64,000 nt of DNA from Ruminiclostridium sp. (GTDB taxonomy: Bacteria; Bacillota; Clostridia; Oscillospirales; Oscillospiraceae). This document shows, piece by piece, positions 8,080-15,196 of the stretch. The notes under the pieces are model-generated. The model was not told where the DNA came from, ran no database searches, and worked only from the letters and a program-made list of their open reading frames with translations. Where the stretch lies: contig JAFSFC010000054.1 in the NCBI GenBank assembly GCA_017435425.1, forward strand, positions 31,595-95,594, read 5' to 3'. Numbering within the stretch: position 1 is the first letter of the stretch; each line of letters begins with the position of its first letter. A program made the translations under genes and the position numbers.

Positions 8080-9372
8080 GTGGGAACTGTTACAAAGGTT
8101 ATGAAGTATGAGCTTCGCTATCTGGATGGAAGCGGCAGCTTCCATGATATGCAGAACTATGTTTGGCAGCTGCAAAGGCAGACAAGGGAAATCCTGAATC
8201 GCACCATACAGGAAGCGACCCTTTGGGATTATAGAAGCAGAGAGCACTTTCTGGAAGCAGAGGAATACCTTGATGTTTATGCAGAAACTGGTTACAAGAC
8301 ACTTGATGGCTACATATATAATCGCCTAAAAGGTTCCTATGGTGATTTTGCCGGAGCCAACCTGAACGCAACGTTGAGGAAGGCATGGAAGAAGTATAAA
8401 ACTTCTAAAACAGAAGTTCTTCGGGGGACAATGTCCCTTCCTTCCTATAAGGGAGACCAGCCGTTGGTTCTGCACAATGGTTCTGTGAAACTTCAGGGAG
8501 ATAGTCGGGATGCCGTTGTTGAATTGACGCTGTTTTCTAACACCTTCAAAAAGAGGGAGGGTATCAAAGGGAATCCAAGCTTTTCTTTGCTGGTTCGGGA
8601 TAACACACAACGGTCAATTTATCAGAGTTTAATAGATGGCGTCTATAAGCTTGGCGAATGCCAGTTGGTGTATCAGAAGAAAAAGTGGTTTCTTCTCTTG
8701 ACGTACACTTTTGAAGCCAGGCAGCATGAGGTGGACCCTGAAAAGATTCTGGGCGTTGATCTGGGAGAGGCCTATGCCATCTATGCAAGTTCCAAAGACA
8801 ATTTCGGAAGCTTGAAAATTGAAGGTGGAGAGGTAACCGACTACGCAAAAGGTCTTGAGCGACGGAAACGAGCCCTCCAGCAGCAGGCCCGCTACTGTGG
8901 CGAAGGCCGTGTTGGCCATGGAACGAAAACCAGAGTAACCGAGGCGTACAAGGCAGAAGACCGCCTTGCAAACTTCCGCAAGACCATCAATCACAGGTAC
9001 AGCAAGGCCTTGATTGACTATGCGGTAAAAAATGGGTATGGCACCATTCAGATGGAGGATCTCTCCGGCATTAAGGCGGATACAGGGTTTCCTAAGCGGC
9101 TGCAGCATTGGACCTACTATGATTTGCAGAGCAAGATTGAGGCCAAAGCCAAAGAATATGGAATCCATGTGGTGAAGGTTGACCCCAGCTATACCTCCCA
9201 GCGATGTAGCAAGTGCGGGCATATTGATTCGCAAAATCGAAAGACCCAGGAACGTTTTCTGTGCGTCAGTTGTGGCTTCAGTTGTAATGCAGACTTCAAT
9301 GCCTCTCAAAATCTCTCCATCAAGGGGATTGAAAAAATCATCAAAAAAACAAAAGGTGCGAAGGTGGAGTGA
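8080..9372 (+). CDS. cas12f1: Cas12f1-like miniature type V-F CRISPR nuclease
   Basis: A 430-residue RNA-guided nuclease from GTG 8080, which has GAGGT six bases upstream; ATG at 8047 would add 11 residues. RuvC-like acidic residues are Asp227 (GVDLG), Glu326 (QMEDL) and Asp405 (NADFNAS). A zinc ribbon with Cys376/379/395/398 sits between RuvC II and III. The N-terminal half (VLRGTMSLPSYKGDQPL) and the NHRYSKALID segment closely resemble AsCas12f1 as I remember it, whose catalytic residues lie at nearly the same positions. IS605 TnpB shares the RuvC/zinc core. The downstream tracrRNA-like region and CRISPR array, and the lack of TnpA or transposon ends, argue for Cas12f. No cas1, cas2 or cas4 is nearby. 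Base composition is visibly lower in G+C than its neighbours, suggesting transfer. Confidence 0.88.
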   Translation: MGTVTKVMKYELRYLDGSGSFHDMQNYVWQLQRQTREILNRTIQEATLWDYRSREHFLEAEEYLDVYAETGYKTLDGYIYNRLKGSYGDFAGANLNATLRKAWKKYKTSKTEVLRGTMSLPSYKGDQPLVLHNGSVKLQGDSRDAVVELTLFSNTFKKREGIKGNPSFSLLVRDNTQRSIYQSLIDGVYKLGECQLVYQKKKWFLLLTYTFEARQHEVDPEKILGVDLGEAYAIYASSKDNFGSLKIEGGEVTDYAKGLERRKRALQQQARYCGEGRVGHGTKTRVTEAYKAEDRLANFRKTINHRYSKALIDYAVKNGYGTIQMEDLSGIKADTGFPKRLQHWTYYDLQSKIEAKAKEYGIHVVKVDPSYTSQRCSKCGHIDSQNRKTQERFLCVSCGFSCNADFNASQNLSIKGIEKIIKKTKGAKVE

Positions 9373-9384
9373 CCAGACATACCT

Positions 9385-9536
9385 GGCCTCTTTCGCACTA
9401 GGTTCGGGGCGACTTCCCGTCCCAAAATCGAGAAAGTGGCTGTTAGCCCCGGATTATCCGGGCGGGCAATACACTCGAGAAGGTTAAGATGCACATAGTA
9501 ATCCGTGCATGAGTCACTGTGCTGTGCATATTTGCC
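9385..9536 (+). ncRNA. Candidate tracrRNA of the Cas12f-like system
   Basis: The non-coding stretch between the nuclease gene and the first repeat folds by eye into several helices: GGGGCG/CGUCCC (9406-9411 with 9418-9423); UCGAG/CUCGA (9428-9432 with 9474-9478) enclosing CCCGGA/UCCGGG (9448-9453 with 9457-9462); AUGCAC/GUGCAU (9489-9494 with 9505-9510). GAGUCAC at 9511-9517, then GUGC at 9519-9522, can pair with GUGACUU and the bases before it in the repeat, forming an anti-repeat. The UCGAGAA(A)GUG...CUCGA element recalls published Cas12f tracrRNAs. Exact ends are unknown. Confidence 0.7.
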
Positions 9537-9698
9537 GTTGCAACTTACACGTGTACGTGACTTGAAGGGGAAGGAGTCACCAACATGACAAACAATAATG
9601 TAGTTGCAACTTACACGTGTACGTGACTTGAAGGTCCATTGACGAGGGCAACAAGGGCGAGCAGTTCAAGTTGCAACTTACACGTGTACGTGACTTGA
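9537..9698 (+). CRISPR. Mini CRISPR array, three repeats and two spacers
   Basis: Three copies of a 32-base repeat start with GTTGCAAC and end GTGACTTGAAGG, at 9537-9568, 9603-9634 and 9670-9698. The third diverges after ...CTTGA, as expected for the leader-distal copy. The repeat contains the self-complementary CACGTGTACGTG. Spacers are 34 bases (9569-9602) and 35 bases (9635-9669). Orientation matches the nuclease gene and the anti-repeat. Spacer 1 reads like a gene start (AAGGAG, eight bases, ATG). Spacer 2 is open in one frame as SIDEGNKGEQF. Confidence 0.92.
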
Positions 9699-9744
9699 TA
9701 TGCTGTCAAGAAACGGCATATGTAATAAGAAACGAAATAGGCGT

Positions 9745-9778
9745 AAAAAAGCACCCGCTCAGCCGAGCGGGTGCTTTC
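9745..9778 (-). terminator. Terminator between the CRISPR array and the converging gene
   Basis: AAAGCACCCGCTC-agcc-GAGCGGGTGCTTT, a 13-bp perfect stem, with the run of A's on its left giving a U tract for the minus strand. It ends the minus-strand gene at 9783 and probably also the CRISPR transcript. Confidence 0.85.
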
Positions 9779-9782
9779 ACGT

Positions 9783-10160
9783 TTAGCCTTGCTTTCCCTT
9801 GGGGAACCAGTTGTAGGCGATGGTGGTGTAGAGGGTGACGGTGATGAGATACTCGATCACGTTCTGGGCGGTGAAAATGGACAGGTCGGCAGAGAAGAGA
9901 TACCGGCCTACCAGACCCAGGGAGGCGAAGATAAAGACCATAACCAGGATGCGGAGGGTGTAGCCCGAGCCGTAGATGCGGGTCATCAGGCTGCCCAGGG
10001 CACCGAAGAACAGCAGGAAGCAGAGGAGAGGAAAAATCTGAACGTCCGGCTCAAAGATCCGGCTCAGGGGGAACTGATAGCCGCTGAGGAGAGCGGTGCA
10101 CAGCCAGAGCATGGCCAGGAAAAAGAGTTGGGTTGCTCTGTCGTTTCGGGGTGTACTCAT
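9783..10160 (-). CDS. Small multi-spanning membrane protein, unknown function
   Basis: A 125-residue protein with four predicted membrane helices: about residues 11-28, 42-62, 68-88 and 95-118. No motif is recognised. AAGGAAG precedes the ATG by seven bases. It lies 21 bases after the phosphoesterase gene and is probably co-transcribed with it and the SLH protein gene. Confidence 0.7.
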   Translation of the reverse strand: MSTPRNDRATQLFFLAMLWLCTALLSGYQFPLSRIFEPDVQIFPLLCFLLFFGALGSLMTRIYGSGYTLRILVMVFIFASLGLVGRYLFSADLSIFTAQNVIEYLITVTLYTTIAYNWFPKGKQG

Positions 10161-10181
10161 GGGGATACTTCCTTTCTGTGT

Positions 10182-11015
10182 TCAGGTGATTTCGATGATG
10201 ACCAGCTCCGGGCTGTTGAAGAGCCGGGGGATGGAGGTGGACTCCCGGGCCAGGCCCCGGCTCACCAGGAAGGTGCAGTCGGGGAAGTCGTACCGGCCTC
10301 CGGCATACTTTGGGAAAAACCCCTGGTTGGGGGCCAGCAGACCGTTGAGGAGGCCGGGGATCCGCCACTGGCCTCCGTGGGCGTGGCCGGACAGGATCAG
10401 GTCAAAGGCCCCGAAGGACCGGTAGTGTTCGATCTGCTCCGGCCGGTGGGACAGGAGGACGGTAAAGCGGGCGGGGTCTGCCTGGGCGGCGGCCTGGGTC
10501 AGCTGGCGGTCCATGGCCTCCTGGCCGATCCCCTCGGGGTCGTCCACCCCGCAGATCTGGATGGTCTGCCCCTCTGCGGTCAGGGGAATACAGTCCCCTT
10601 CCAGGACATAGGCCCCGGCAGAGCGGATGAATTCCTTGATCCCATCCATGTCCTCGGTGCGGTACTCGTGATTGCCCGAGACGTAATAGGCGGGATAGGT
10701 TTTGGAAACTTCTGTTACAAATTGCTCGCCTTTTTCCCTGGGGATATCGTCGTCGATGATGTCGCCCCCCAGAAGGACAGCGTCCGGATTTTGGGCGGCG
10801 ATGGCATCCAGCAGTTCCCGCTGGCCCTCTCCGTAATCGCAGGAGTGGAGGTCGGTGACCAGGGCCAGCCGGATGGGCCGGTCCACTTCCGGGGCATCCA
10901 GCTCATAGGTGACAGTGATCATTTCGTCGGTAGAACCCACCAGGAAAAGGGCGGCCGTCCCCAGAAGGAGGACGGCCAGAGCTGCGAGCAGCCCATTTCT
11001 TGCAGATGCTTTCAT
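10182..11015 (-). CDS. Membrane-anchored metallophosphoesterase (YaeI-like)
   Basis: A 277-residue calcineurin-like phosphoesterase. An N-terminal membrane helix (residues 9-28) is followed by the metal-site motifs DLHS (near 55), GGDIIDD (near 80), GNHE (near 114) and SGHAHGGQWR (near 230). Homologues act on lipid-linked or exported phosphoesters; the substrate here is unknown. No clear ribosome site precedes the ATG, and the gap to the upstream stop is only 6 bases, so coupling is likely. Confidence 0.85.
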   Translation of the reverse strand: MKASARNGLLAALAVLLLGTAALFLVGSTDEMITVTYELDAPEVDRPIRLALVTDLHSCDYGEGQRELLDAIAAQNPDAVLLGGDIIDDDIPREKGEQFVTEVSKTYPAYYVSGNHEYRTEDMDGIKEFIRSAGAYVLEGDCIPLTAEGQTIQICGVDDPEGIGQEAMDRQLTQAAAQADPARFTVLLSHRPEQIEHYRSFGAFDLILSGHAHGGQWRIPGLLNGLLAPNQGFFPKYAGGRYDFPDCTFLVSRGLARESTSIPRLFNSPELVIIEIT

Positions 11016-11021
11016 GGTTCG

Positions 11022-12764
11022 TTAAGCCAGGTTGAACAGAACGCGGGCATTGGGGTCAGCCATGCGCACCAGGATGGTGGCAACCTCCGCGCGGGTGATG
11101 GGAGCGTTGGGGAGGAAGGTGCCTGCGCTGTCGTTGCCGGCCAGGATGCCTGCACGATAGAGCTTGTAGATGGAGGCATCGGAGCGGTACACATCGGGAA
11201 TGGAACCGAAGGGGACGTTGTTCACTGCAGGCAGGGCCTCGGCAGGCAAGGCGTTGGCCACGATGGCGGCAAACTCCTGACGGGTCAGGGTACAGTTCAT
11301 GTCGGAGGGGAGATTGCCGATGATGCCCTGGCTGATGGCGTAATCGGAATAGGCCTTGTACCAGGGGTTGGTGGCGGCAAAGGAACCGTTGCCGGTAACA
11401 AAGAGCTTCCGCATACGGGCGGCCAGGGTGATGGTCTGGGCAGCGGTGACCTGGGAAGTGGGCTCAAACTTGGCGGGCTCCACACCGTTCATCAGGCCGT
11501 AGGCGTAGACATTGGCGATGCTGTCGTAGTACCAGGCGTTTTTGGAGACATCCCGGAAGACGCCGTTGTACGTGTTGTTCTTATGGAAGCCCCTGCCGGT
11601 GGTGGTCCACTTGGCAGTGAGGGTGTGGCCGGTGGTGGTGGAGATCAGAGAGGAATTGTTCACCGGCTTGCCATTGGCGTTATACCAGCCCAGGAAAGCT
11701 GCCCCGTTTTTGGTGGGGGTGGGGAGCTGGTACTTGGTCCAGGCCTGGGCCAGCTGGTACTTGTTGGAGAGGGAGCCGCCGTTGGCATCGTATGTGACCG
11801 TCAGATAACCTTTCTTCACCTGGAAGGTCTGCCAGTCAGAGTTGGTGTAGGTCCAGGGATTGGCGTTGGCGTTGGTGGCCTGGACCTTCACCCGGTAGGT
11901 GCCGGCGGGCAGGGGCTCCAGAGAGAAGGGAGAGATCACATAGAAGTGGTAGCGGTAGTTTTGCTTCCAGGAGCCGTCGGCCTGCTTCTGCTCCACATAG
12001 ATGTTGTAGTGGGTGGCCAGGTTGGCGGCGCCCCAGGAAATTGCGATCTTATCCCCGGTGCCGTAGGCGTCGGCCAGGTCGGCCACCTGGGGGGTGGTGG
12101 GAAGGCCAAAGGCGGGCAGGATGGTGTCCTTGGCAGAGGGGTTGGCCTTGAAGCAGATCAGACCGCCGATGGTGCCGCTGTACTCGGACAGGAGCTTCTT
12201 GGCGGCCACGCCGGAGTCAAAGATCTTCACGTCAGAGCCGATCACCTGATCCACCGCCACAAAGTGGCCGCTGTACTTCACACGGGCGATGACATAGTAG
12301 CCGCTGGCCTGGAGCTGGCTGACCCGCAGGGCCACATCGGCCATGGGGGTGTCCGTGGAAAAGAACTCCTGGTTGGTGAAGTAGAACCGGGGGGAGGTGT
12401 TGTAGGTGATCTGCCCGAAGGACAGCAGGGCGTCCTGGGAACTGGTCTGGCTGTGGCTGATGTACCCCTGCTTGTCCAACCAGTCCCGGAGGGTGCCGGG
12501 GTTCAGCTGGGCGGGGTCATAGGCACCGGAGTGGCACATGAGCACAGCGATGGAGGAGATCAGGCAGCCGGAGCCGCCGAAGGTATGCAGATCACCCAGA
12601 GGGGTTTTGCCCCAGGCGGGGTCGCCCTGCCGCCAGGTGGTGTAGTCGGTGCTGTAGTTGGTGCCGTTATAGACAGAGGTTCCGGCGGCGCCGGCCAGGG
12701 GGACCGGCAGCAGGGTGAGGAGCATCACCAGGGCCAGGAACGCAGGTAACATTCTTTTTCGCAC
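11022..12764 (-). CDS. Exported SLH protein with C39-like peptidase, Fn3-like and InlB-type repeats
   Basis: About 580 residues from GTG 12764, which follows AAAGGAGG by eight bases. A signal peptide (MRKRMLPAFLALVMLL...AGAAG) leads. A C39-like papain-fold domain follows, with candidate Cys67 (GGSGC), His167 (SGHFVAV) and Asp183 (IFDSG). A fibronectin-type-III-like segment lies near residues 235-315, then an InlB B-repeat (TVTYDANGG...FLGWY...TAKW). Three SLH motifs (about 400-575) should anchor it to the S-layer or wall polymer. The substrate is unknown; it may bind or cleave peptides at the cell surface. Confidence 0.85.
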   Translation of the reverse strand: MRKRMLPAFLALVMLLTLLPVPLAGAAGTSVYNGTNYSTDYTTWRQGDPAWGKTPLGDLHTFGGSGCLISSIAVLMCHSGAYDPAQLNPGTLRDWLDKQGYISHSQTSSQDALLSFGQITYNTSPRFYFTNQEFFSTDTPMADVALRVSQLQASGYYVIARVKYSGHFVAVDQVIGSDVKIFDSGVAAKKLLSEYSGTIGGLICFKANPSAKDTILPAFGLPTTPQVADLADAYGTGDKIAISWGAANLATHYNIYVEQKQADGSWKQNYRYHFYVISPFSLEPLPAGTYRVKVQATNANANPWTYTNSDWQTFQVKKGYLTVTYDANGGSLSNKYQLAQAWTKYQLPTPTKNGAAFLGWYNANGKPVNNSSLISTTTGHTLTAKWTTTGRGFHKNNTYNGVFRDVSKNAWYYDSIANVYAYGLMNGVEPAKFEPTSQVTAAQTITLAARMRKLFVTGNGSFAATNPWYKAYSDYAISQGIIGNLPSDMNCTLTRQEFAAIVANALPAEALPAVNNVPFGSIPDVYRSDASIYKLYRAGILAGNDSAGTFLPNAPITRAEVATILVRMADPNARVLFNLA

Positions 12765-12817
12765 GTTCAATGCCTCCTTTTCATGGGTATGGAGTCTGTA
12801 CATAATAATACAGTTTC

Positions 12818-12846
12818 AGTATGGCATAAAATAGCGGAAAAGTCCA
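12818..12846 (-). promoter_or_regulatory. Possible promoter of the SLH/C39-like gene
   Basis: On the minus strand, TGGACT (12846-12841), 17-base spacer, CATACT (12823-12818) preceded by TG. A moderate match only. Confidence 0.4.
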
Positions 12847-12876
12847 GTAAATTGGGGGAACTGTAAGATTTCTGCA

Positions 12877-12921
12877 ATAAAAAGAGCCACAGGCCGGGAC
12901 TTTGCTGTCCCGGCCTGCGGC
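12877..12921 (-). terminator. Terminator downstream of the 35-residue ORF and dehydratase-like gene
   Basis: A 15-bp stem around CAGGCCGGGAC/GTCCCGGCCTG, followed on the minus strand by TCTTTTTATTG. Confidence 0.9.
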
Positions 12922-12946
12922 CCAAAGAGAGATAGGGAGAAACATA

Positions 12947-13054
12947 TCAATGGGGGCTTGACCGGCGGTGGCTTCCCAGGCAGACGGCAAAGACCAGAGC
13001 CAGGGACAGCAGACTTCGGATGATGGAGAGGATGGAGTGGATGCGCTTGACCAT
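12947..13054 (-). CDS. Small ORF: 35-residue single-helix membrane peptide
   Basis: ATG at 13054 is preceded by AAAGGAGC at six bases, as good as any ribosome site here. The product is a basic N-terminus (MVKRIHS), one hydrophobic helix (ILSIIRSLLSLALVFAVCLG) and a short basic tail. It starts 21 bases after the dehydratase-like gene stop and ends just before its terminator, so it is the last cistron of that transcript. No family is recognised. Confidence 0.55.
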   Translation of the reverse strand: MVKRIHSILSIIRSLLSLALVFAVCLGSHRRSSPH

Positions 13055-13075
13055 AAGAAGCTCCTTTCCGGTGGG

Positions 13076-14323
13076 TCACACGGCGGCAGTCTGCTGACGG
13101 AGACCGGCCTTCTCCCGAGCGGTGGCCAGCATGAGCTTGATGCGGTTTTCCTGGTTCACCCGGGAGGCGTTGGCATCGTAGTCGATGGAGCAGATGTTGG
13201 CGTTAGGGTAGAGCTCCTTGAATCGGCGGAAGGCACCACGGCCCACAATGTGGTTGGGCAGGCAGCCGAAGGGCTGGGCGCAGAGGATGTTCTCGTATCC
13301 GTGGCGGACCAGTTCGCTCATCTCGGCCGACAGGTACCAGCCCTCGCCCATCTTCACGCCTCGGTCCAGGATCTTTTCCCCTTGGGCCCGTATATGCCGG
13401 AAGGAGGAGGGGCGGACAAACTGGGGGAAGTCCTTCAGAGTGTGGTTCAGAACAGCCTCATAGGCGGTGATCACTCCGGTGGTGACCTTGCTGACCAGAG
13501 CCTTGATCCGGCTGTCCCCATAAAGGGCCCGGTCCACTGCCGGACCGTCCAGACAGTAGTGGAGGAAGCCCAGGACCCCGGGGAGCATATACTCGCAGTC
13601 CTGCTCCTGGAGGAATTCCTCCAGGTTGTTGTTGGCGAAGGGGGAATACTGGGCGTAGACCTCTCCCACGATACCCACCCTGACCTTCTTCTGGGTCTTG
13701 GTGGGGATGGCGGCAAAGTCTTCGGCCATCTGGCGCAGATGCTTTCTCAGCTGGAAGGGGAGGACCGAGGCGGAGAAGAGGAGACTCTTCATGTAGTCGT
13801 ACCATCGCTCCATGACGGCTTGGGTGTCCCCGGGGTTGACCTCATAGGGCCTGACCTGATTTTTCAGGAGCATCATCAGGTCCCCGTAGGTGACGGCGGC
13901 CAGAGCCCGGAGGCAGAGAATGGGGGTCAGGCGGAAGCCGCTGTCCCGGCTCAGGGTGGTGAAACCCAGGGTGATCACCGGGATGTGCTCCATGCCCAGC
14001 TTCTGCAGGGCTTTCTTCAGGGCCATCACGTAGTTGGAGGCCCGGCATCCGCCGCCGGTCTGAAACTGCATGAGGGCAATGGATCTGGTGTCATGGTCTC
14101 CGCTGATGACGGCGTGGAGCTGCTGACCCAGGGAGCAGATGGCGGGGTAGCACATGTCGTTGTGGATATACTTGAGGCCTGCCTCCAGAACGGAGGGACC
14201 CTGGGTCCGCAGGACCTGCGCCTTGTATCCGCTGGCCCGAATGGCGTTGGCCAGCAGCTCCATGTGGACGGGAAACAGATCGGGGATCAGCAAAGTATGC
14301 TGTGATTTGGAAAAAGCTGTCAC
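13076..14323 (-). CDS. 2-hydroxyacyl-CoA dehydratase-related protein (activase-associated DUF2229/HgdB-like)
   Basis: A 415-residue protein resembling the C-terminal third of the large 'CoA-substrate-specific enzyme activase' proteins. Conserved stretches are NDMCYPAICSLGQ near residue 55, QFQTGGGCRASNY near 88 and QPFGCLPNHIVGRGA near 355. The cysteines Cys58, Cys63 and Cys93 are candidate iron-sulfur ligands. The ATPase (BadF/HgdC) domains that usually sit in the same polypeptide are absent here and next door. It is divergent from a TetR-type gene and shares operators with it. Its role is unknown. Confidence 0.75.
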   Translation of the reverse strand: MTAFSKSQHTLLIPDLFPVHMELLANAIRASGYKAQVLRTQGPSVLEAGLKYIHNDMCYPAICSLGQQLHAVISGDHDTRSIALMQFQTGGGCRASNYVMALKKALQKLGMEHIPVITLGFTTLSRDSGFRLTPILCLRALAAVTYGDLMMLLKNQVRPYEVNPGDTQAVMERWYDYMKSLLFSASVLPFQLRKHLRQMAEDFAAIPTKTQKKVRVGIVGEVYAQYSPFANNNLEEFLQEQDCEYMLPGVLGFLHYCLDGPAVDRALYGDSRIKALVSKVTTGVITAYEAVLNHTLKDFPQFVRPSSFRHIRAQGEKILDRGVKMGEGWYLSAEMSELVRHGYENILCAQPFGCLPNHIVGRGAFRRFKELYPNANICSIDYDANASRVNQENRIKLMLATAREKAGLRQQTAAV

Positions 14324-14342
14324 TGTTCTCCCTCCTTTCGAA

Positions 14343-14371
14343 TTGACAATGGAAACGAAATGTGGTACAAT
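14343..14371 (+). promoter_or_regulatory. Promoter of the TetR-type regulator gene
   Basis: Perfect TTGACA (14343-14348), 17-base spacer, TACAAT (14366-14371). The -10 lies inside the palindrome 14364-14378. Confidence 0.8.
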
Positions 14372-14378
14372 TTGTACC
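14364..14378. promoter_or_regulatory. Operator 1, GGTACAATTTGTACC
   Basis: Perfect 15-bp inverted repeat covering the -10 of the TetR-type gene. Its core TACA-N3-TGTA is shared with operator 2, which adjoins it directly. Confidence 0.7.
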
Positions 14379-14395
14379 TGATACAGATTGTATCA
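14379..14395. promoter_or_regulatory. Operator 2, TGATACAGATTGTATCA
   Basis: Perfect 17-bp inverted repeat with the same TACA-N3-TGTA core. It covers the -10 of the minus-strand dehydratase-like gene. Confidence 0.7.
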
Positions 14396-14414
14396 AAATT
14401 GAATTTAATGTCAA
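14387..14414 (-). promoter_or_regulatory. Promoter of the dehydratase-like gene
   Basis: On the minus strand, TTGACA (14414-14409), 16-base spacer, TACAAT (14392-14387) with an extended TG. Confidence 0.75.
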
Positions 14415-14465
14415 CATTTGGAAGGAGGCAGAATCCGAAGTTCTGTCTCAAAGGGATGGGATAGG

Positions 14466-15050
14466 ATGGACAAACGCAAGGCAGCACGGCAGCGGGTGCG
14501 GACGAAGATCACAGAAGCTCTGCTGGAACTGATGGGGGAAAAACCCTTTTCTGAGATCTCGGTCATCGAGATCGTGAACCGGGCTGGGGTGGCCCGCCAG
14601 TCCTACTACCGAAACTTTTCCAGCAAGGAAAAGGTGGTGGAGGGGTTCTACTTCGGCCTGCGGGATCTGGGACTGGCAGAAATGCGGCGAAGGCAGCCGG
14701 AGAATGACTGCCAGTGGGTGTCTGTGATCCTTGAGGTCATGAGCACCAAGCGGGAGGAGCTTCTGCGCCTCTACCACGGCGGCTTTTCCAAGGTCCACCT
14801 GGATATCATCAATCAGTTTGTAGAGGATGCCGCAGGGGATATGCCGGCTTTTTCTCCGGATCGCTATAAGCTCTACTGCTATGCCGGGGCGGTCTACAAC
14901 ACCACCCTGGTTTGGTACCAGGGGGGATGCCGGGAGACCCCGGAAGAGGTGGCCCGGATCATCTGCAGCTTCCAGGCGGTCGATCTGCTCCCCAATCTGG
15001 TGGAGTACGCCTCCCGCCTGCGGGAGGAGCAGGCGCCTGCGGAGGAATAA
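14466..15050 (+). CDS. TetR/AcrR-family transcriptional regulator
   Basis: A 194-residue TetR-type repressor. The helix-turn-helix is residues 12-55 (ALLELMGEKPFSEISVIEIVNRAGVARQSYYRNFSSK). The C-terminal ligand domain resembles the TetR_C_8/DUF4447 type and its ligand cannot be inferred. Start ATG 14466 follows GGGATGGGATAGG; upstream in-frame codons lack a ribosome site. It probably binds the two palindromes in its own promoter region and so controls itself and the divergent dehydratase-like gene. Confidence 0.85.
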   Translation: MDKRKAARQRVRTKITEALLELMGEKPFSEISVIEIVNRAGVARQSYYRNFSSKEKVVEGFYFGLRDLGLAEMRRRQPENDCQWVSVILEVMSTKREELLRLYHGGFSKVHLDIINQFVEDAAGDMPAFSPDRYKLYCYAGAVYNTTLVWYQGGCRETPEEVARIICSFQAVDLLPNLVEYASRLREEQAPAEE

Positions 15051-15140
15051 AAAGGCTCCCTCGTCAGAGGGAAGCATAGATTGGCGCAAAAAAAGGAACC
15101 GGAGTGATCCGGTTCCTTTTTTATACGTTAGGTTGTGTAT
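15051..15140. repeat. Hairpin repeat and bidirectional terminator
   Basis: GGCTCCCTCGTCAGAGGGAAGC (15055-15076) is an imperfect hairpin like the short dispersed repeats of Faecalibacterium-type genomes (from memory). The following GGAACCGG-agtgat-CCGGTTCC stem (15095-15116), with A's before and T's after, is a terminator in both directions. Confidence 0.6.
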
Positions 15141-15196
15141 CTTACTTCAGGTTGAAGAAAGCGTCCTTGCCCAGGTAGACAGCCACGTCGTCCAGC
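15141..15196 (-). pseudogene. Duplicated eno 3' tail (last 17 codons and stop)
   Basis: 56 bases identical, apart from one G/A difference, to the end of eno at 15408-15463. In the minus-strand frame it encodes [17 protein letters not shown] and a stop. The 5' part of eno is missing; upstream of the fragment the frame is unrelated. It is a remnant of duplication or of an insertion at the eno 3' end. Confidence 0.85.

Noticed and set aside
8047..9372. IS200/IS605 TnpB insertion sequence
   Set aside because: The RuvC/zinc core fits TnpB, but no TnpA, no LE/RE hairpins and no target duplication are seen. The array and anti-repeat favour a Cas12f effector.
9771..12749. 992-residue plus-strand open frame
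   Set aside because: Antisense to the SLH, phosphoesterase and membrane protein genes. Its composition is that of a high-G+C shadow, with no ribosome site or domain.
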